Translations under genes and position numbers: made by a program
Notes under the pieces: model-generated
Databases searched by the model: none
The model's input: the letters and a program-made list of their open reading frames with translations, nothing else
Told to the model about the DNA's origin: nothing
Source of the DNA: Polynucleobacter necessarius
GTDB lineage: Bacteria; Pseudomonadota; Gammaproteobacteria; Burkholderiales; Burkholderiaceae
Direction: 5' to 3'
NCBI RefSeq assembly: GCF_900095215.1
Contig: NZ_LT606949.1
Span: 775,860 to 839,859, forward strand
Length of the DNA: 64,000 bases
Part shown: positions 10,709 to 18,820 of the stretch, piece after piece
Position numbering within the stretch: position 1 is the first letter of the stretch
Layout of the letters: each line of letters opens with the position of its first letter

Positions 10709-11074
10709 ATGAAAAAACTCTCAATTCTTCCTCATGTAGCCGTAACTACAGCTTTGGCTTTTGCTGGTTCTGTTGCTCAGGGTGATGAAGTTAAAGGTAA
10801 CGCCGCGGCTGGTAATGCAAAGGTTTGGCTCTGTATTGGCTGCCACTCCATTCCTGGCTATCGCGCTGATTACCCAATGACCTACAAGGTGCCAATGTTG
10901 GGCGGCCAAAATGCCGCTTACATTTCTAGCGCATTAGCTGCCTATAAAAATGGTGAAAGAAAACACCCAACGATGCGTTCTATTGCTGCCAGCCTCTCTG
11001 ATCAAGATATGGCGGACCTCGGCGAGTACTATGCCGCACAAACCGCTAGCTCACCTAACAACCCATTGAAGTGA
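10709..11074 (+). CDS. Small periplasmic c-type cytochrome
   Basis: The precursor has 121 residues, with a Sec signal peptide (MKKLSILPHVAVTTALAFA, cleavage near GSVAQG) and one heme-binding CIGCH motif (about 42-46). A conserved PMLGGQNAAYISSALAAY segment and a Met-containing C-terminal part (HPTMRSIAASLSDQDMADLG) provide the sixth heme ligand. This is a class I cytochrome of the c4/c553-like type that carries electrons in the periplasm. An ATG at 10700 is in frame three codons earlier. I prefer 10709 because it gives a typical MKK signal start. Neither has a strong Shine-Dalgarno. It is followed 31 bases later by a second cytochrome of the same kind and probably forms a two-gene operon. Confidence 0.88.
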   Translation: MKKLSILPHVAVTTALAFAGSVAQGDEVKGNAAAGNAKVWLCIGCHSIPGYRADYPMTYKVPMLGGQNAAYISSALAAYKNGERKHPTMRSIAASLSDQDMADLGEYYAAQTASSPNNPLK

Positions 11075-11105
11075 TTCATTGATAAAGAGACATAGAGATA
11101 CTTTT

Positions 11106-11459
11106 ATGAAATTCGCACTAATTACTGCAGTTTTGTTCTCAAGCATTGGTTTGGTTCATTTAGCTAATGCTGCTAGCGTTGATAAAGGCCAAGCACTTGT
11201 AGAGAAAGCCAACTGTGCCTCCTGTCATGGTGCCTGGCTTAATGCTCCAATCTTGCCGGCTTATCCTAAGTTGGCTGGTCAGTATTCCGATTATGTGTAC
11301 TATGCCCTTAAGGCCTACAAAGTTGGCAATGGCAATGCTCTATACGGTCGCAATAATGCGGTCATGGGTTCCCAAGTTCAAAATTTCAGCGGCGCTGATT
11401 TACAAGACATCGCCGCTTATATCGCATCGTTGCCAGGAAACTTTGTGATTAAAAAGTAA
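11106..11459 (+). CDS. Small periplasmic c-type cytochrome
   Basis: The precursor has 117 residues, with signal peptide MKFALITAVLFSSIGLVHLA ending near ANAAS, a single heme site CASCH (about 37-41), the LAGQYSDYVYYALKAYK segment, and NNAVMGSQVQNFSGADLQDIAAYIAS at the C-terminus, where Met is the likely axial ligand. An upstream in-frame TTG at 11079 exists, but the ATG at 11106 starts directly at the signal peptide and is preferred. It is paralogous in layout to the gene just upstream, suggesting a diheme-like pair of electron carriers encoded as separate proteins. Partner oxidase or reductase unknown. Confidence 0.88.
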   Translation: MKFALITAVLFSSIGLVHLANAASVDKGQALVEKANCASCHGAWLNAPILPAYPKLAGQYSDYVYYALKAYKVGNGNALYGRNNAVMGSQVQNFSGADLQDIAAYIASLPGNFVIKK

Positions 11460-11502
11460 TCTTCAAAGTAAATATTAGTAGCTGATGCTACTAACACTAA
11501 AG

Positions 11503-11534
11503 GCTTAGAATACTCTTCTAAGCATTTATTTTTT
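11503..11534 (+). terminator. Rho-independent terminator after the cytochrome pair
   Basis: Perfect 7-bp stem GCTTAGA/TCTAAGC with a 7-base loop, followed by ATTTATTTTTT. It lies 44 bases after the second cytochrome stop and just before the convergent GntR gene ends. Confidence 0.7.
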
Positions 11535-11547
11535 ATAGCTATTATTT

Positions 11548-12186
11548 TTAGCGAAGCGTCTCAATCCCTCTGGCCAAATGCTTACGCATTGCCAGTTCAG
11601 CAGCCATTTCATCCCTTTTCAGTATTTCCTTCAGAATATCCCGGTGCTCAACCAGGGGGGCTTGAAGTCTTCCTGTGCTAGTTAATGAGTCACGGCGATG
11701 TAGCTTTAGAACTTTTCGTAGGTCAGCAATCACGCCATTCATCCAGCGATTTCCGGCTATTTCTTGAATTAATTCATGGAATTTGCCATTGATCTCAAAA
11801 AACTGCTCAATATCACGATCGGCGGCCGCTTTTTCTAGCCTATGGTGCAAATGGTCTAGTAGATTGAGTTCTGCCTCGGTAGCTTTTGTTGCTGTTTCTT
11901 TGGCTGCCTGACCCTCGAGCAGGGATAGGATAGTAAAGATCTGCTCAAGATCCTTTCTTACAACCTCTGTAACGTAGGCTCCTCGACGCATTTTGATTGT
12001 GACCAGGCCTTCAGAGGCCAAAACTTTGATGGCTTCACGCATTGGAGTGCGACTAATGCCGAATTGATCCGCTAATGATTGCTCGTCCAGCCAGCTTCCC
12101 GGGGCAAGTTGTTTGCTAAATATTTGCTCTCGAAGCCTGTCGGCAACGTCTTCATAAAGAGGTCTATTATTCAGTTTTGTATCCAT
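11548..12186 (-). CDS. GntR-family (FadR/FCD type) transcriptional regulator
   Basis: The product has 212 residues from the ATG at 12186. The open frame extends further upstream to 12309, but that part (IFFFRTHKNSW and following) is not GntR-like and covers the divergent promoter region. The N-terminal winged helix is LYEDVADRLREQIFSKQLAPG, then DEQSLADQFGISRTPMREAI with the recognition helix, and GLVTIKMRRGAYVTEV for the wing. The C-terminal helical FCD ligand domain contains the usual metal/ligand His and Asp pattern (FHELIQEIAGN, HRDILKEILKRDE, AMRKHLARGIE). It is divergent from the methylmalonyl-CoA mutase remnant and was probably its propionate/acyl-CoA-responsive regulator. It is intact although the operon it faces is destroyed. 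Confidence 0.85.
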   Translation of the reverse strand: MDTKLNNRPLYEDVADRLREQIFSKQLAPGSWLDEQSLADQFGISRTPMREAIKVLASEGLVTIKMRRGAYVTEVVRKDLEQIFTILSLLEGQAAKETATKATEAELNLLDHLHHRLEKAAADRDIEQFFEINGKFHELIQEIAGNRWMNGVIADLRKVLKLHRRDSLTSTGRLQAPLVEHRDILKEILKRDEMAAELAMRKHLARGIETLR

Positions 12187-12202
12187 AATTATGAATGATG
12201 TA

Positions 12203-12220
12203 GACAAATGAAAAATTGTC
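12203..12220. promoter_or_regulatory. Possible GntR operator in divergent intergenic region
   Basis: A short inverted repeat GACAA-N8-TTGTC lies in the 90-base gap between the GntR start and the mutase start. GntR/FCD regulators commonly bind such spaced dyads next to their own gene. The match is short and could be chance. Confidence 0.25.
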
Positions 12221-12276
12221 AAGCAGAATGTAGTGATATTTCGATGCAATGCAACAAAAATCAACCAGGAGTTTTT

Positions 12277-14433
12277 GTGAGTTCTAAAGAAAAAAATCAT
12301 GGCCTTCATTTCCGGAATCTAGCTTAGATATATGGAAAAAATCAGCACAGCAATCAGCGCCTAATGGCGATGTGGATTCCTTGGGCTCGAAAACACCAGA
12401 TGAAATTCACCTAAAAGCGCTATATACGTCATCGGATGTTGATGGTCTGAATTACACCGATACATTGCCTGGCTTTGAGCCGTTTGTGCGCTGACCTCAA
12501 GCGACGATGTATTCAGTTCGTCCATGGACTATTCGTCAGTACGCTGGTTTTTCTACAGCAGAAGAATCCAATGCTTTTTATCGCACGGCCTTAGATGCTG
12601 GTGGTCAAGGTGTTGCAGTGGCTTTTGACTTGGCAACGCATCGTGGTTACGACTCGGATCATCCGCGTGTAACAGGTGATGTTGGTAAAGCCGGTGTTGC
12701 AATTGATTCTGTTGAAGATATGAAATTTTGTTTGATGGCATTCCATTAGACAAGGTGTCTGTATCAATGACTATGAACGGCGCTGTGTTACCTGTACTTG
12801 CTGAATATATTGTTGCTGGTGAAGAGCAAGGCGTTAAGCAGAAGTGGTTATCTGGAACGATTCAGAACGATATTCTGAAAGCGTTCATGGTGCGTAACAC
12901 CTATATCTATCCGCCAGAACCCTCAATGCGCATTATTGGCGACATTATTGAATACACCGCCAAACATATGCCTAAGTTCAACTCGATTTCGGGTTATCAT
13001 ATGCAACAGGCTGGAGCCAATCAAGTATTGGAATTGGTTTTTACTTTGGCTGATGGCAAAGAATATGTCAAAACTGCGCTTGCTAAAGGGTTTGGATGTA
13101 GATGGATTTGCTGGCCGTCTATCTTTCTTCTTTGCCATTGGTATGAACTTCTATCTTGAAGTTGCCAAATTGTGTGCTGCCCGTTTGTTGTGGTGGCGCA
13201 TTATGAAGTCCTTTGAGCAAAAGAATCCAAAGTCATTGAGGTTGCGCACCCATTGCCAAACATCAGGATGGTCCTTAACCGAACAAGATCCATATAACAA
13301 CGTAGTAAGAACTACTGTTGAAGCGATGGCGGCCGTGTTTGGTGGCCACAGTCGTTGCATACCAACTCATTGTATGAGGCGATTGCACTTCCTTCTGAGT
13401 TCTCGAGCCGTATTGCCCGTAATACCCAGCTCATTTTGCAAGAAGGAATCCATATTCCAAGCGTCATTGATCCATGGGCCGGTTCTTACATGATGGAGAA
13501 CCTCACTCAAGAGATGGCCGATAAAGCCTGGGAAATAATCCAAGAAGTTGAAGCCATGGGTGGTATGACAAAGGCCGTTGAAAGTGGTTGGGCTAATCTC
13601 AAGATTGAAGCGGCAGCCGCGGAGAAGCAAGCCAAGATTGATTCCGGATCCGATGTGATTGTTGGTGTTAATAAATACAAACTCGGTAAAGAAGATCTGG
13701 TTGATGTATTAATGATCGATAATGACAAGGTTCGTGAAGGCCAGGTTGCGCGATTGAAAGACATCAAAGCAAAGCGTGACACGCAAAAAGTACAGGCTGC
13801 ATTAGAGGCTTTGACTAAAGCCGCCGAAGATAACCCTGGAAACTTATTAGAGTTGTCGGTAAACGCCATTCGTTTGCGCGCAACTGTAGGCGAAGTTTCT
13901 GATGCATTAGAGAAAGTTTACTCGCGCCATCGCGCCGATACTCAAAAGGTGACCGGTGTGTATGCAGCTACCTATGACTCAGCCGAAGGCTGGGCGAAAC
14001 TCCAGACAGAAATCGCTGATTTTGCAAAAGACTTCGGTCGTCGCCCACGTGTGATGATTGCCAAGCTTGGCCAAGACGGTCATGACCGTGGCGCAAAAGT
14101 CGTTGCTACGGCCTATGCTGATTTAGGATTTGACGTAGATATTGGACCTTTATTCCACACTCCTGAAGAATGCGCGCGCCAAGCAATTGAGAATGATATT
14201 CATGCTCTGGGCGTTTTCACTTTGGCGGCTGGCCATAAGACTTTGGTGCCGGCCATCATTGCCGAATTGAAAAAGCAGGGTGCTGACTTTTCGTGGGTGG
14301 CGTGATTCCAAGACAGGATTACGAATTCCTCTATGAGGCGGGCGTAAAAGGGATCTACGGACCTGGTATGCCGATTCCGGCTTCAGCCAAGGATGTGCTA
14401 GAGCAAATTCGCAAGTCTGTTAAACCAGCTTAA
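12277..14433 (+). pseudogene. scpA: Methylmalonyl-CoA mutase, multiply broken
   Basis: Pieces in all three frames reconstruct one roughly 720-residue B12-dependent mutase that converts methylmalonyl-CoA to succinyl-CoA. The start is a GTG at 12277 with AGGAG 6 bases upstream. Lesions in order: a frameshift in a 7-A run at 12290-12296; TGA at 12492-12494 (after GFEPFVR, where homologues have Gly); and frameshifts near 12730-12750, 13085-13100, 13355-13370 and 14295-14300. Recognisable parts are [20 protein letters not shown], then [39 protein letters not shown], and the C-terminal cobalamin domain with [11 protein letters not shown] (DxHxxG motif). It ends with [15 protein letters not shown] at TAA 14431-14433. 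With six lesions it cannot be functional. Confidence 0.95.
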
Positions 14434-14447
14434 TACGGATCATAGGC

Positions 14448-15325
14448 ATGATCGAAGCTGCTGACCAGGCTCTTGTGAATGATCTTACTGGTGCGCCATC
14501 GCTTAAACAGCGCCGCGCACTGGCGAAGATTATTACCTTGCTTGAATCAACCCGCTTGGATCATCGTCATCGCGCTGATGACGTGCTTAATTCTCTATTG
14601 CCAAAAACCGGCAAATCATTCCGCCTGGGTATTGCTGGTATTCCAGGGGTTGGTAACTCGACCTTAATCGAGTCTTTTGGTCTTTACCTAATCGAAAAAG
14701 GGCATCGCGTTGCTGTGCTAGCAATTGATCCTTCTTCAAGCTTATCTGGTGGCTCCAGTTTGGGTGATAAGACGCGCATGGAGCGCTTATCTGTACTTGA
14801 AAACGCCTTTATGCGCCTAAGCCCATCTTCATGCACCGTGAGCGGAGTGGCCGAGAAGACGCGCGAAGCCATGTTGGTTGCTGAAGCCGCAGGATTCGAT
14901 GCGATCATCGTAGACACAGTGGGCGTAGGGCAACGTGAAATCGCGGTTGCTGGTATGACGGATATGTTCTTGTGATTGCAGCTACCTAATGCTGGCGATG
15001 ATTTGCAGGCAATCAAAAAAGGCGTGATGGAAATTGCCGATCTGATCGTGATTAATAAAGTGGATATCGATCCAGACGCCGCAATGCGTGCCCAGTTGTT
15101 TATTACCAGCTCGCTACGTCTTTTGGGTTTTCAGGGTAATCTGATCATGCGTCGCATGATAAAGAGTTTTATCGCATCGATGCAGTGTTAAAAAACGCAT
15201 TTCGTGGCAATGTGGCAGTGCAAGCGCTCTTACCCAGTTTGAGCCCGCAAGTAAACCAAGGAACTATCGCAGCTTCAGTAGCCGAAAGGCGCGTATTGGA
15301 GTCCATGGGACATGAATTTTTCTAA
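14448..15325 (+). pseudogene. meaB: MeaB/ArgK-type G3E GTPase for mutase, broken and internally deleted
   Basis: MeaB is the GTPase chaperone that loads and protects B12 in methylmalonyl-CoA mutase, and the gene follows the mutase remnant. The first frame (14448-14975) has P-loop GIPGVGNST, where the invariant Lys of GKS/T is Asn (AAC at 14655-14657), and later [20 protein letters not shown]. An in-frame TGA at 14973-14975 is followed by [20 protein letters not shown] and [11 protein letters not shown] one-base deletion near 15140 shifts the frame. After HDKEF the text jumps to [12 protein letters not shown], the C-terminal helix, so roughly 60 codons are missing. The 3' end overlaps the pccB start. 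Confidence 0.88.
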
Positions 15326-16245
15326 AGAGCAGGAAATGAAGGAAATCATTCAACAGCTTGAAGCCAAGCGTGAGTTGGCCCGATTGGGTGGTGGACAAAA
15401 GCGTATTCAAGCTCAACACGCAAAGGGCAAATTAACTGCCCGTGAGCGTATTGAACTCTTGCTTGATGCTGGCACATTCGAAGAATGGGATATGTTCGTT
15501 GAGCATCGTTGTCATGACTTTGGCATGGGCGATCAAACTGTTCCCGGCGATGGGGTTGTCACTGGTTATGGAATGATTAACGGACGACTCGTTTTTGTAT
15601 TCTCACAAGACTTCACCGTATTGGGCGGCTCCTTATCTGAAGCGCATGGTGAAAAGATTTGCAAAATCATGGATCAAGCCCTCAAAGTAGGTGCTCCAGT
15701 TATTGGATTAAATGACTCAGGTGGTGCCAGCATTCAAGCAGGTGTTGCTTCGCTTGGTGGCTATGCGGAAATTTTCCAGCGTAACGTGACTGCTTCTGGC
15801 GTCATTCCACAAATTTCTTTGCTCATGGGTCCATCAGCTGGCGGCGCGGTTTACTCGCCAGCCCTGACAGACTTTATTTTCATGGTGAAAGACAGCTCTT
15901 ACATGTTTGTAACAGGCCCAGAAGTGGTGAAAACCGTTACTCATGAAGATGTGACCGCTGAAGAGTTGGGTGGTGCAGTTACCCATTCAACAGTGTCTGG
16001 TGTTTGTGATTTGGCATTTGACAATGATGTTGATGCGATCATGATGTTGCGTCGTTTCTTTAATTACTTGCCACTCTCCAATCGTGAAAAACCACCCTTG
16101 ATTAAAGGTGCCAATCGCACGGAAGAGCCTGATTTCTCATTGGATACATTAGCGCCATCTAACCCCAATCAACCTTATAACATGAAAGAGTTGATTGAAA
16201 AAATTGTCGACGATCGCGAATGCTTTGAGTTACAGCCTGATCGAA
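15312..16245 (+). pseudogene. pccB: Propionyl-CoA carboxylase beta subunit, 3' part deleted
   Basis: About 311 codons of an acyl-CoA carboxyltransferase remain open: [21 protein letters not shown], then [20 protein letters not shown], the acyl-CoA-binding loop [19 protein letters not shown], and [17 protein letters not shown]. Homologues are about 510 residues. Here the sequence runs normally to [11 protein letters not shown] and then switches to the C-terminal piece of the alpha subunit. The carboxybiotin-binding half is gone, so the product should be inactive. ATG 15312 overlaps the meaB end. ATG 15336 ([11 protein letters not shown]) is an alternative start that matches homologues well. 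Confidence 0.9.
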
Positions 16246-16527
16246 TGTATGGTTTTGAGTCCGCTAGGCGCGGAACTACAACGTCGTATGTCTGTCAAAC
16301 TAACACCAGATACCTCCAAATTGGTCGTGTCGCCAATGCCTGGTCTTTTAACGAAGATTGCCGTTAAGGTGGGTGAGGCTGTGACTGCTGGACAGAAGTT
16401 GGCGTCCATTGCGGCAATGAAGATGGAGAACACTTTATCCGCAATGCAAGATGGTGTAGTTGCTGAAATTTGTGCCAAAGAGGGTGATAGCTTGGCGGTT
16501 GAGCAACTGATTATTCGTTTTGAGTAA
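16246..16527 (+). pseudogene. pccA: Propionyl-CoA carboxylase alpha, only the biotinyl end remains
   Basis: The frame reads [20 protein letters not shown], then [20 protein letters not shown], then the biotin attachment site AMKMEN (Lys is the biotinylated residue) and ends VEQLIIRFE at 16527. This is the C-terminal BCCP domain of PccA (usually about 670 residues). The biotin carboxylase domain is absent. The remnant is out of frame with the pccB piece to which it is joined, so the joint reads [13 protein letters not shown] and stops at 16367. The deletion must span about 200 codons of pccB and about 580 of pccA. Confidence 0.88.
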
Positions 16528-16535
16528 AAGGGTTA

Positions 16536-17009
16536 ATGTCTATGAGCGCTAAGCCATTTAAGATTTTAGGTATTCAGCAAATTGCCATTGGTGGCAAAAA
16601 CAAAGATCGACTTAAGAAATTATGGGTTGATATGTTGGGTTTTGAGTACAAGAGCACTTTTGTTTCTGAGCGTGAAAACGTAGATGAAGATATCTGCGCA
16701 ATCGGTTCTGGTGCACATGAGATTGAAGTTGATCTCATGCAACCATTTGATATCGCAAAGAAACCGGCGGTTCACCAAATACCTTTAAACCACATAGGCC
16801 TATGGGTGGATGATTTGCCTAAGGCGGTTGAATGGCTTTCGGACAATGGTTTGCGTTTTGCCCCTGGCGGCATTCGTAAAGGCGCGGCAGGCTACGACAT
16901 TACTTTTGTCCATCCTAATGGAAATGATGAATTTCCAATTAGTGGTGAAGGTGTCCTCATAGAGCTCGTTCAGGCTCCCCCAGAAGTTATCGCTGGATTG
17001 AGTTCATAA
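16536..17009 (+). CDS. VOC-family protein, methylmalonyl-CoA epimerase-like
   Basis: The 157-residue protein has two vicinal-oxygen-chelate halves: [20 protein letters not shown] and [20 protein letters not shown]. Metal-ligand candidates are a Gln near the N-terminus (IQQIAI), His in LNHIGLWV and Glu in [10 protein letters not shown]. It starts 8 bases after the pccA remnant in the same direction, as the last gene of the former propionate operon. That points to methylmalonyl-CoA epimerase or a related lyase. The reading frame is intact, so either loss is recent or it has another use. Function is inferred from context. Confidence 0.7.
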   Translation: MSMSAKPFKILGIQQIAIGGKNKDRLKKLWVDMLGFEYKSTFVSERENVDEDICAIGSGAHEIEVDLMQPFDIAKKPAVHQIPLNHIGLWVDDLPKAVEWLSDNGLRFAPGGIRKGAAGYDITFVHPNGNDEFPISGEGVLIELVQAPPEVIAGLSS

Positions 17010-17042
17010 TTTGGGCTATTACTAAGACAAATAGGGCTCAAA

Positions 17043-17747
17043 TTGGCAAATATATTAGCCATAGACACCTCATCAGCCTGGTGCTCGGTGGCTTTATCTT
17101 TAGGTGATCAGGCGCCGCTGCTAAAGCATGAGGCTGTCTCAGCTGGTGCTATCCAATTGCTGCTGCCTCGGATTGCGTCGCTTTTAAGTGAGGCTCATCT
17201 GAATTTAAAAGATCTAGATGTAATCGCCATTGGGATTGGGCCAGGTGCATTTACTGGGGTGAGATTGGGTGTTGCGGTAGCGCAAGGATTAGCAATTTCT
17301 AAAAACATACCCGTAATTCCAGTGTGTAGTTTGGATGCGATAGCCGCCCAACTAACATCAGCCGACACATTTCGCAATCTCAATCTACAGCGATTCATGG
17401 TAGCTATTGATGCGCGGATGGAGGAGGTTTATTGGGCTTCCTATGAAATGTCGGAATATCCAATGCCAAAGCGTATAGGCAAGATTCATCTGACAAAGCC
17501 GGAGCAGTTAAATTTTGATGGCATACAACTTCTTGCGGGTAGCGCAATGAGTGCCTATGGCCAACATTTACCTGACTTTACTGGTGCACTTGAGTCAGAA
17601 ATTTCGATATCGGCATTGGGGATTTTGAAATGTGCTCAGAATTTCATGCAGAAAGGTTTGCAATGCGATGTACGGGAGCTCGAGCCCTTGTATGTAAGGG
17701 ATAAAGTGGCCTTTACCACTGCGGAACGTGAAGAAGCTAAAAAATAA
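17043..17747 (+). CDS. tsaB: tRNA threonylcarbamoyladenosine biosynthesis protein TsaB
   Basis: TsaB is the scaffold partner of TsaD in making the t6A37 modification on tRNAs that read ANN codons. The 234-residue product starts MANILAIDTSSAWCSVALSL from a TTG codon at 17043; no ATG fits the conserved N-terminus. It has the ASKHA-fold segment VIAIGIGPGAFTGVRLGVAV and the VPVCSLDAIA region of the family. The end overlaps the rimI ATG by one base (AATAATG), indicating an operon tsaB-rimI-(HolD/UDG-like). All three look intact. Confidence 0.93.
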   Translation: MANILAIDTSSAWCSVALSLGDQAPLLKHEAVSAGAIQLLLPRIASLLSEAHLNLKDLDVIAIGIGPGAFTGVRLGVAVAQGLAISKNIPVIPVCSLDAIAAQLTSADTFRNLNLQRFMVAIDARMEEVYWASYEMSEYPMPKRIGKIHLTKPEQLNFDGIQLLAGSAMSAYGQHLPDFTGALESEISISALGILKCAQNFMQKGLQCDVRELEPLYVRDKVAFTTAEREEAKK

Positions 17748-18280
17748 TGCCCACTAATTCATTATCGGTTAATGAGGTGGATGAGCTTTCGTTTATGCCA
17801 ATGCAAGTTGTAGACCTGGATGAAGTGCTCGCAATTGAATCTGTCTCACATGTTCATCCCTGGACTAAAGGCAACTTCTCCGATTCGCTAGCTGCGGGAC
17901 ATTGGGCTTATTGCATTCGACCCCAAGTAGAGCAAGGGGTGCAGGGCATCTATCTTGATCCGGCTGTGCTTTGGGCTTACTGCATCTTATTCCCAGCGTT
18001 AGATGAGTTACATCTTTTGAATATTACAGTTTCACCTTACTTACGTCAGCTTGGGCTTGGAAAAAAAATGATGTTGGCGATTGAAGGTGTAGCTTTCCAG
18101 CAAAAAATGCCACGCATTATCTTGGAAGTTAGGCCAACGAATACCGCGGCTTTAGCGCTTTATCAGAAGTTGGGATATGAGCAAATTGGCGTACGCAAGA
18201 ATTACTATCCGGCGAGTCCTGAGACGGGAAGTCGTGAAGATGCGCTGGTATTGGCTAAATCGATTAAGCTAGAGCCATGA
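17747..18280 (+). CDS. rimI: Ribosomal-protein-alanine N-acetyltransferase RimI
   Basis: This GNAT-family acetyltransferase acetylates the N-terminal alanine of ribosomal protein S18. It has 177 residues, slightly longer than E. coli RimI (148). Conserved features are HPWTKGNFSDSLAAGHWAY near the N-terminus, the acetyl-CoA-binding LRQLGLGKKMM (R/Q-x-x-G-x-G/A, about 96-106) and LEVRPTNTAALALYQKLGY near the C-terminus. It overlaps tsaB by one base at the start and the next gene by four bases (ATGA) at the end. Confidence 0.92.
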   Translation: MPTNSLSVNEVDELSFMPMQVVDLDEVLAIESVSHVHPWTKGNFSDSLAAGHWAYCIRPQVEQGVQGIYLDPAVLWAYCILFPALDELHLLNITVSPYLRQLGLGKKMMLAIEGVAFQQKMPRIILEVRPTNTAALALYQKLGYEQIGVRKNYYPASPETGSREDALVLAKSIKLEP

Positions 18281-18801
18281 CCAATACGCATTCCACCTTC
18301 TTAAAAGAAATGGGCATTACCGAGTGGACTTCTCGTGATGCAATTCAGCCTACCCATGAGGTAACTGCTACGATGAGCCCGCAGGGAACCTCTCAAAAGG
18401 AGCAGTCTTCGCAAAAAGTAGCCCGTGGAATATGGTGGTTTTTTGGTAGCGAACCACAAGGTGATGCCAAAATCTTATTTCAAAATCTCATTCGAGTGCT
18501 CGGACTGTCTAAGAATGAATGGTCTTGGAAAAATGTCTCAGATAATTTGGGGCAGCTTTCGAGCCCTGAAACACCTATTGTTGCCTTTGCATTTGGTGTG
18601 TCGGTAGCGCAGAAAATTACCGGTGAAAGAGATCCGTTGGCACAATTGCGAGAAACAGTACTCGCATTAAATGCGGGTAACGAGGAGGAAATCCCAGTGA
18701 TTGCCTCTTTTGAGTTAAATCATGTGCTGACGAAGCCAAAAGAGAAGGCTTTACTCTGGCAGGATTTATTAATGGCGCGATCGGTGTTGCAAAACATCTA
18801 A
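18277..18801 (+). CDS. Small RimI-linked protein, HolD-like or UDG-derived
   Basis: The 174-residue protein overlaps rimI by 4 bases. The N-terminus TFLKEMGITEWTSRD resembles the start of the DNA polymerase III psi subunit HolD (LQQLGITQW pattern), and in E. coli holD is the neighbour of rimI. The C-terminal NHVLTKPKEKALLWQDLLM resembles both the HolD end and the C-terminus of family 4 uracil-DNA glycosylases, which many betaproteobacteria encode at this place. No [4Fe-4S] cysteines of a UDG are present, so UDG activity is unlikely. The best reading is a clamp-loader psi-like protein. This is inference from weak similarity plus synteny. Confidence 0.55.
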   Translation: MTNTHSTFLKEMGITEWTSRDAIQPTHEVTATMSPQGTSQKEQSSQKVARGIWWFFGSEPQGDAKILFQNLIRVLGLSKNEWSWKNVSDNLGQLSSPETPIVAFAFGVSVAQKITGERDPLAQLRETVLALNAGNEEEIPVIASFELNHVLTKPKEKALLWQDLLMARSVLQNI

Positions 18802-18820
18802 AGCAATTGGGCGAGCTAGT

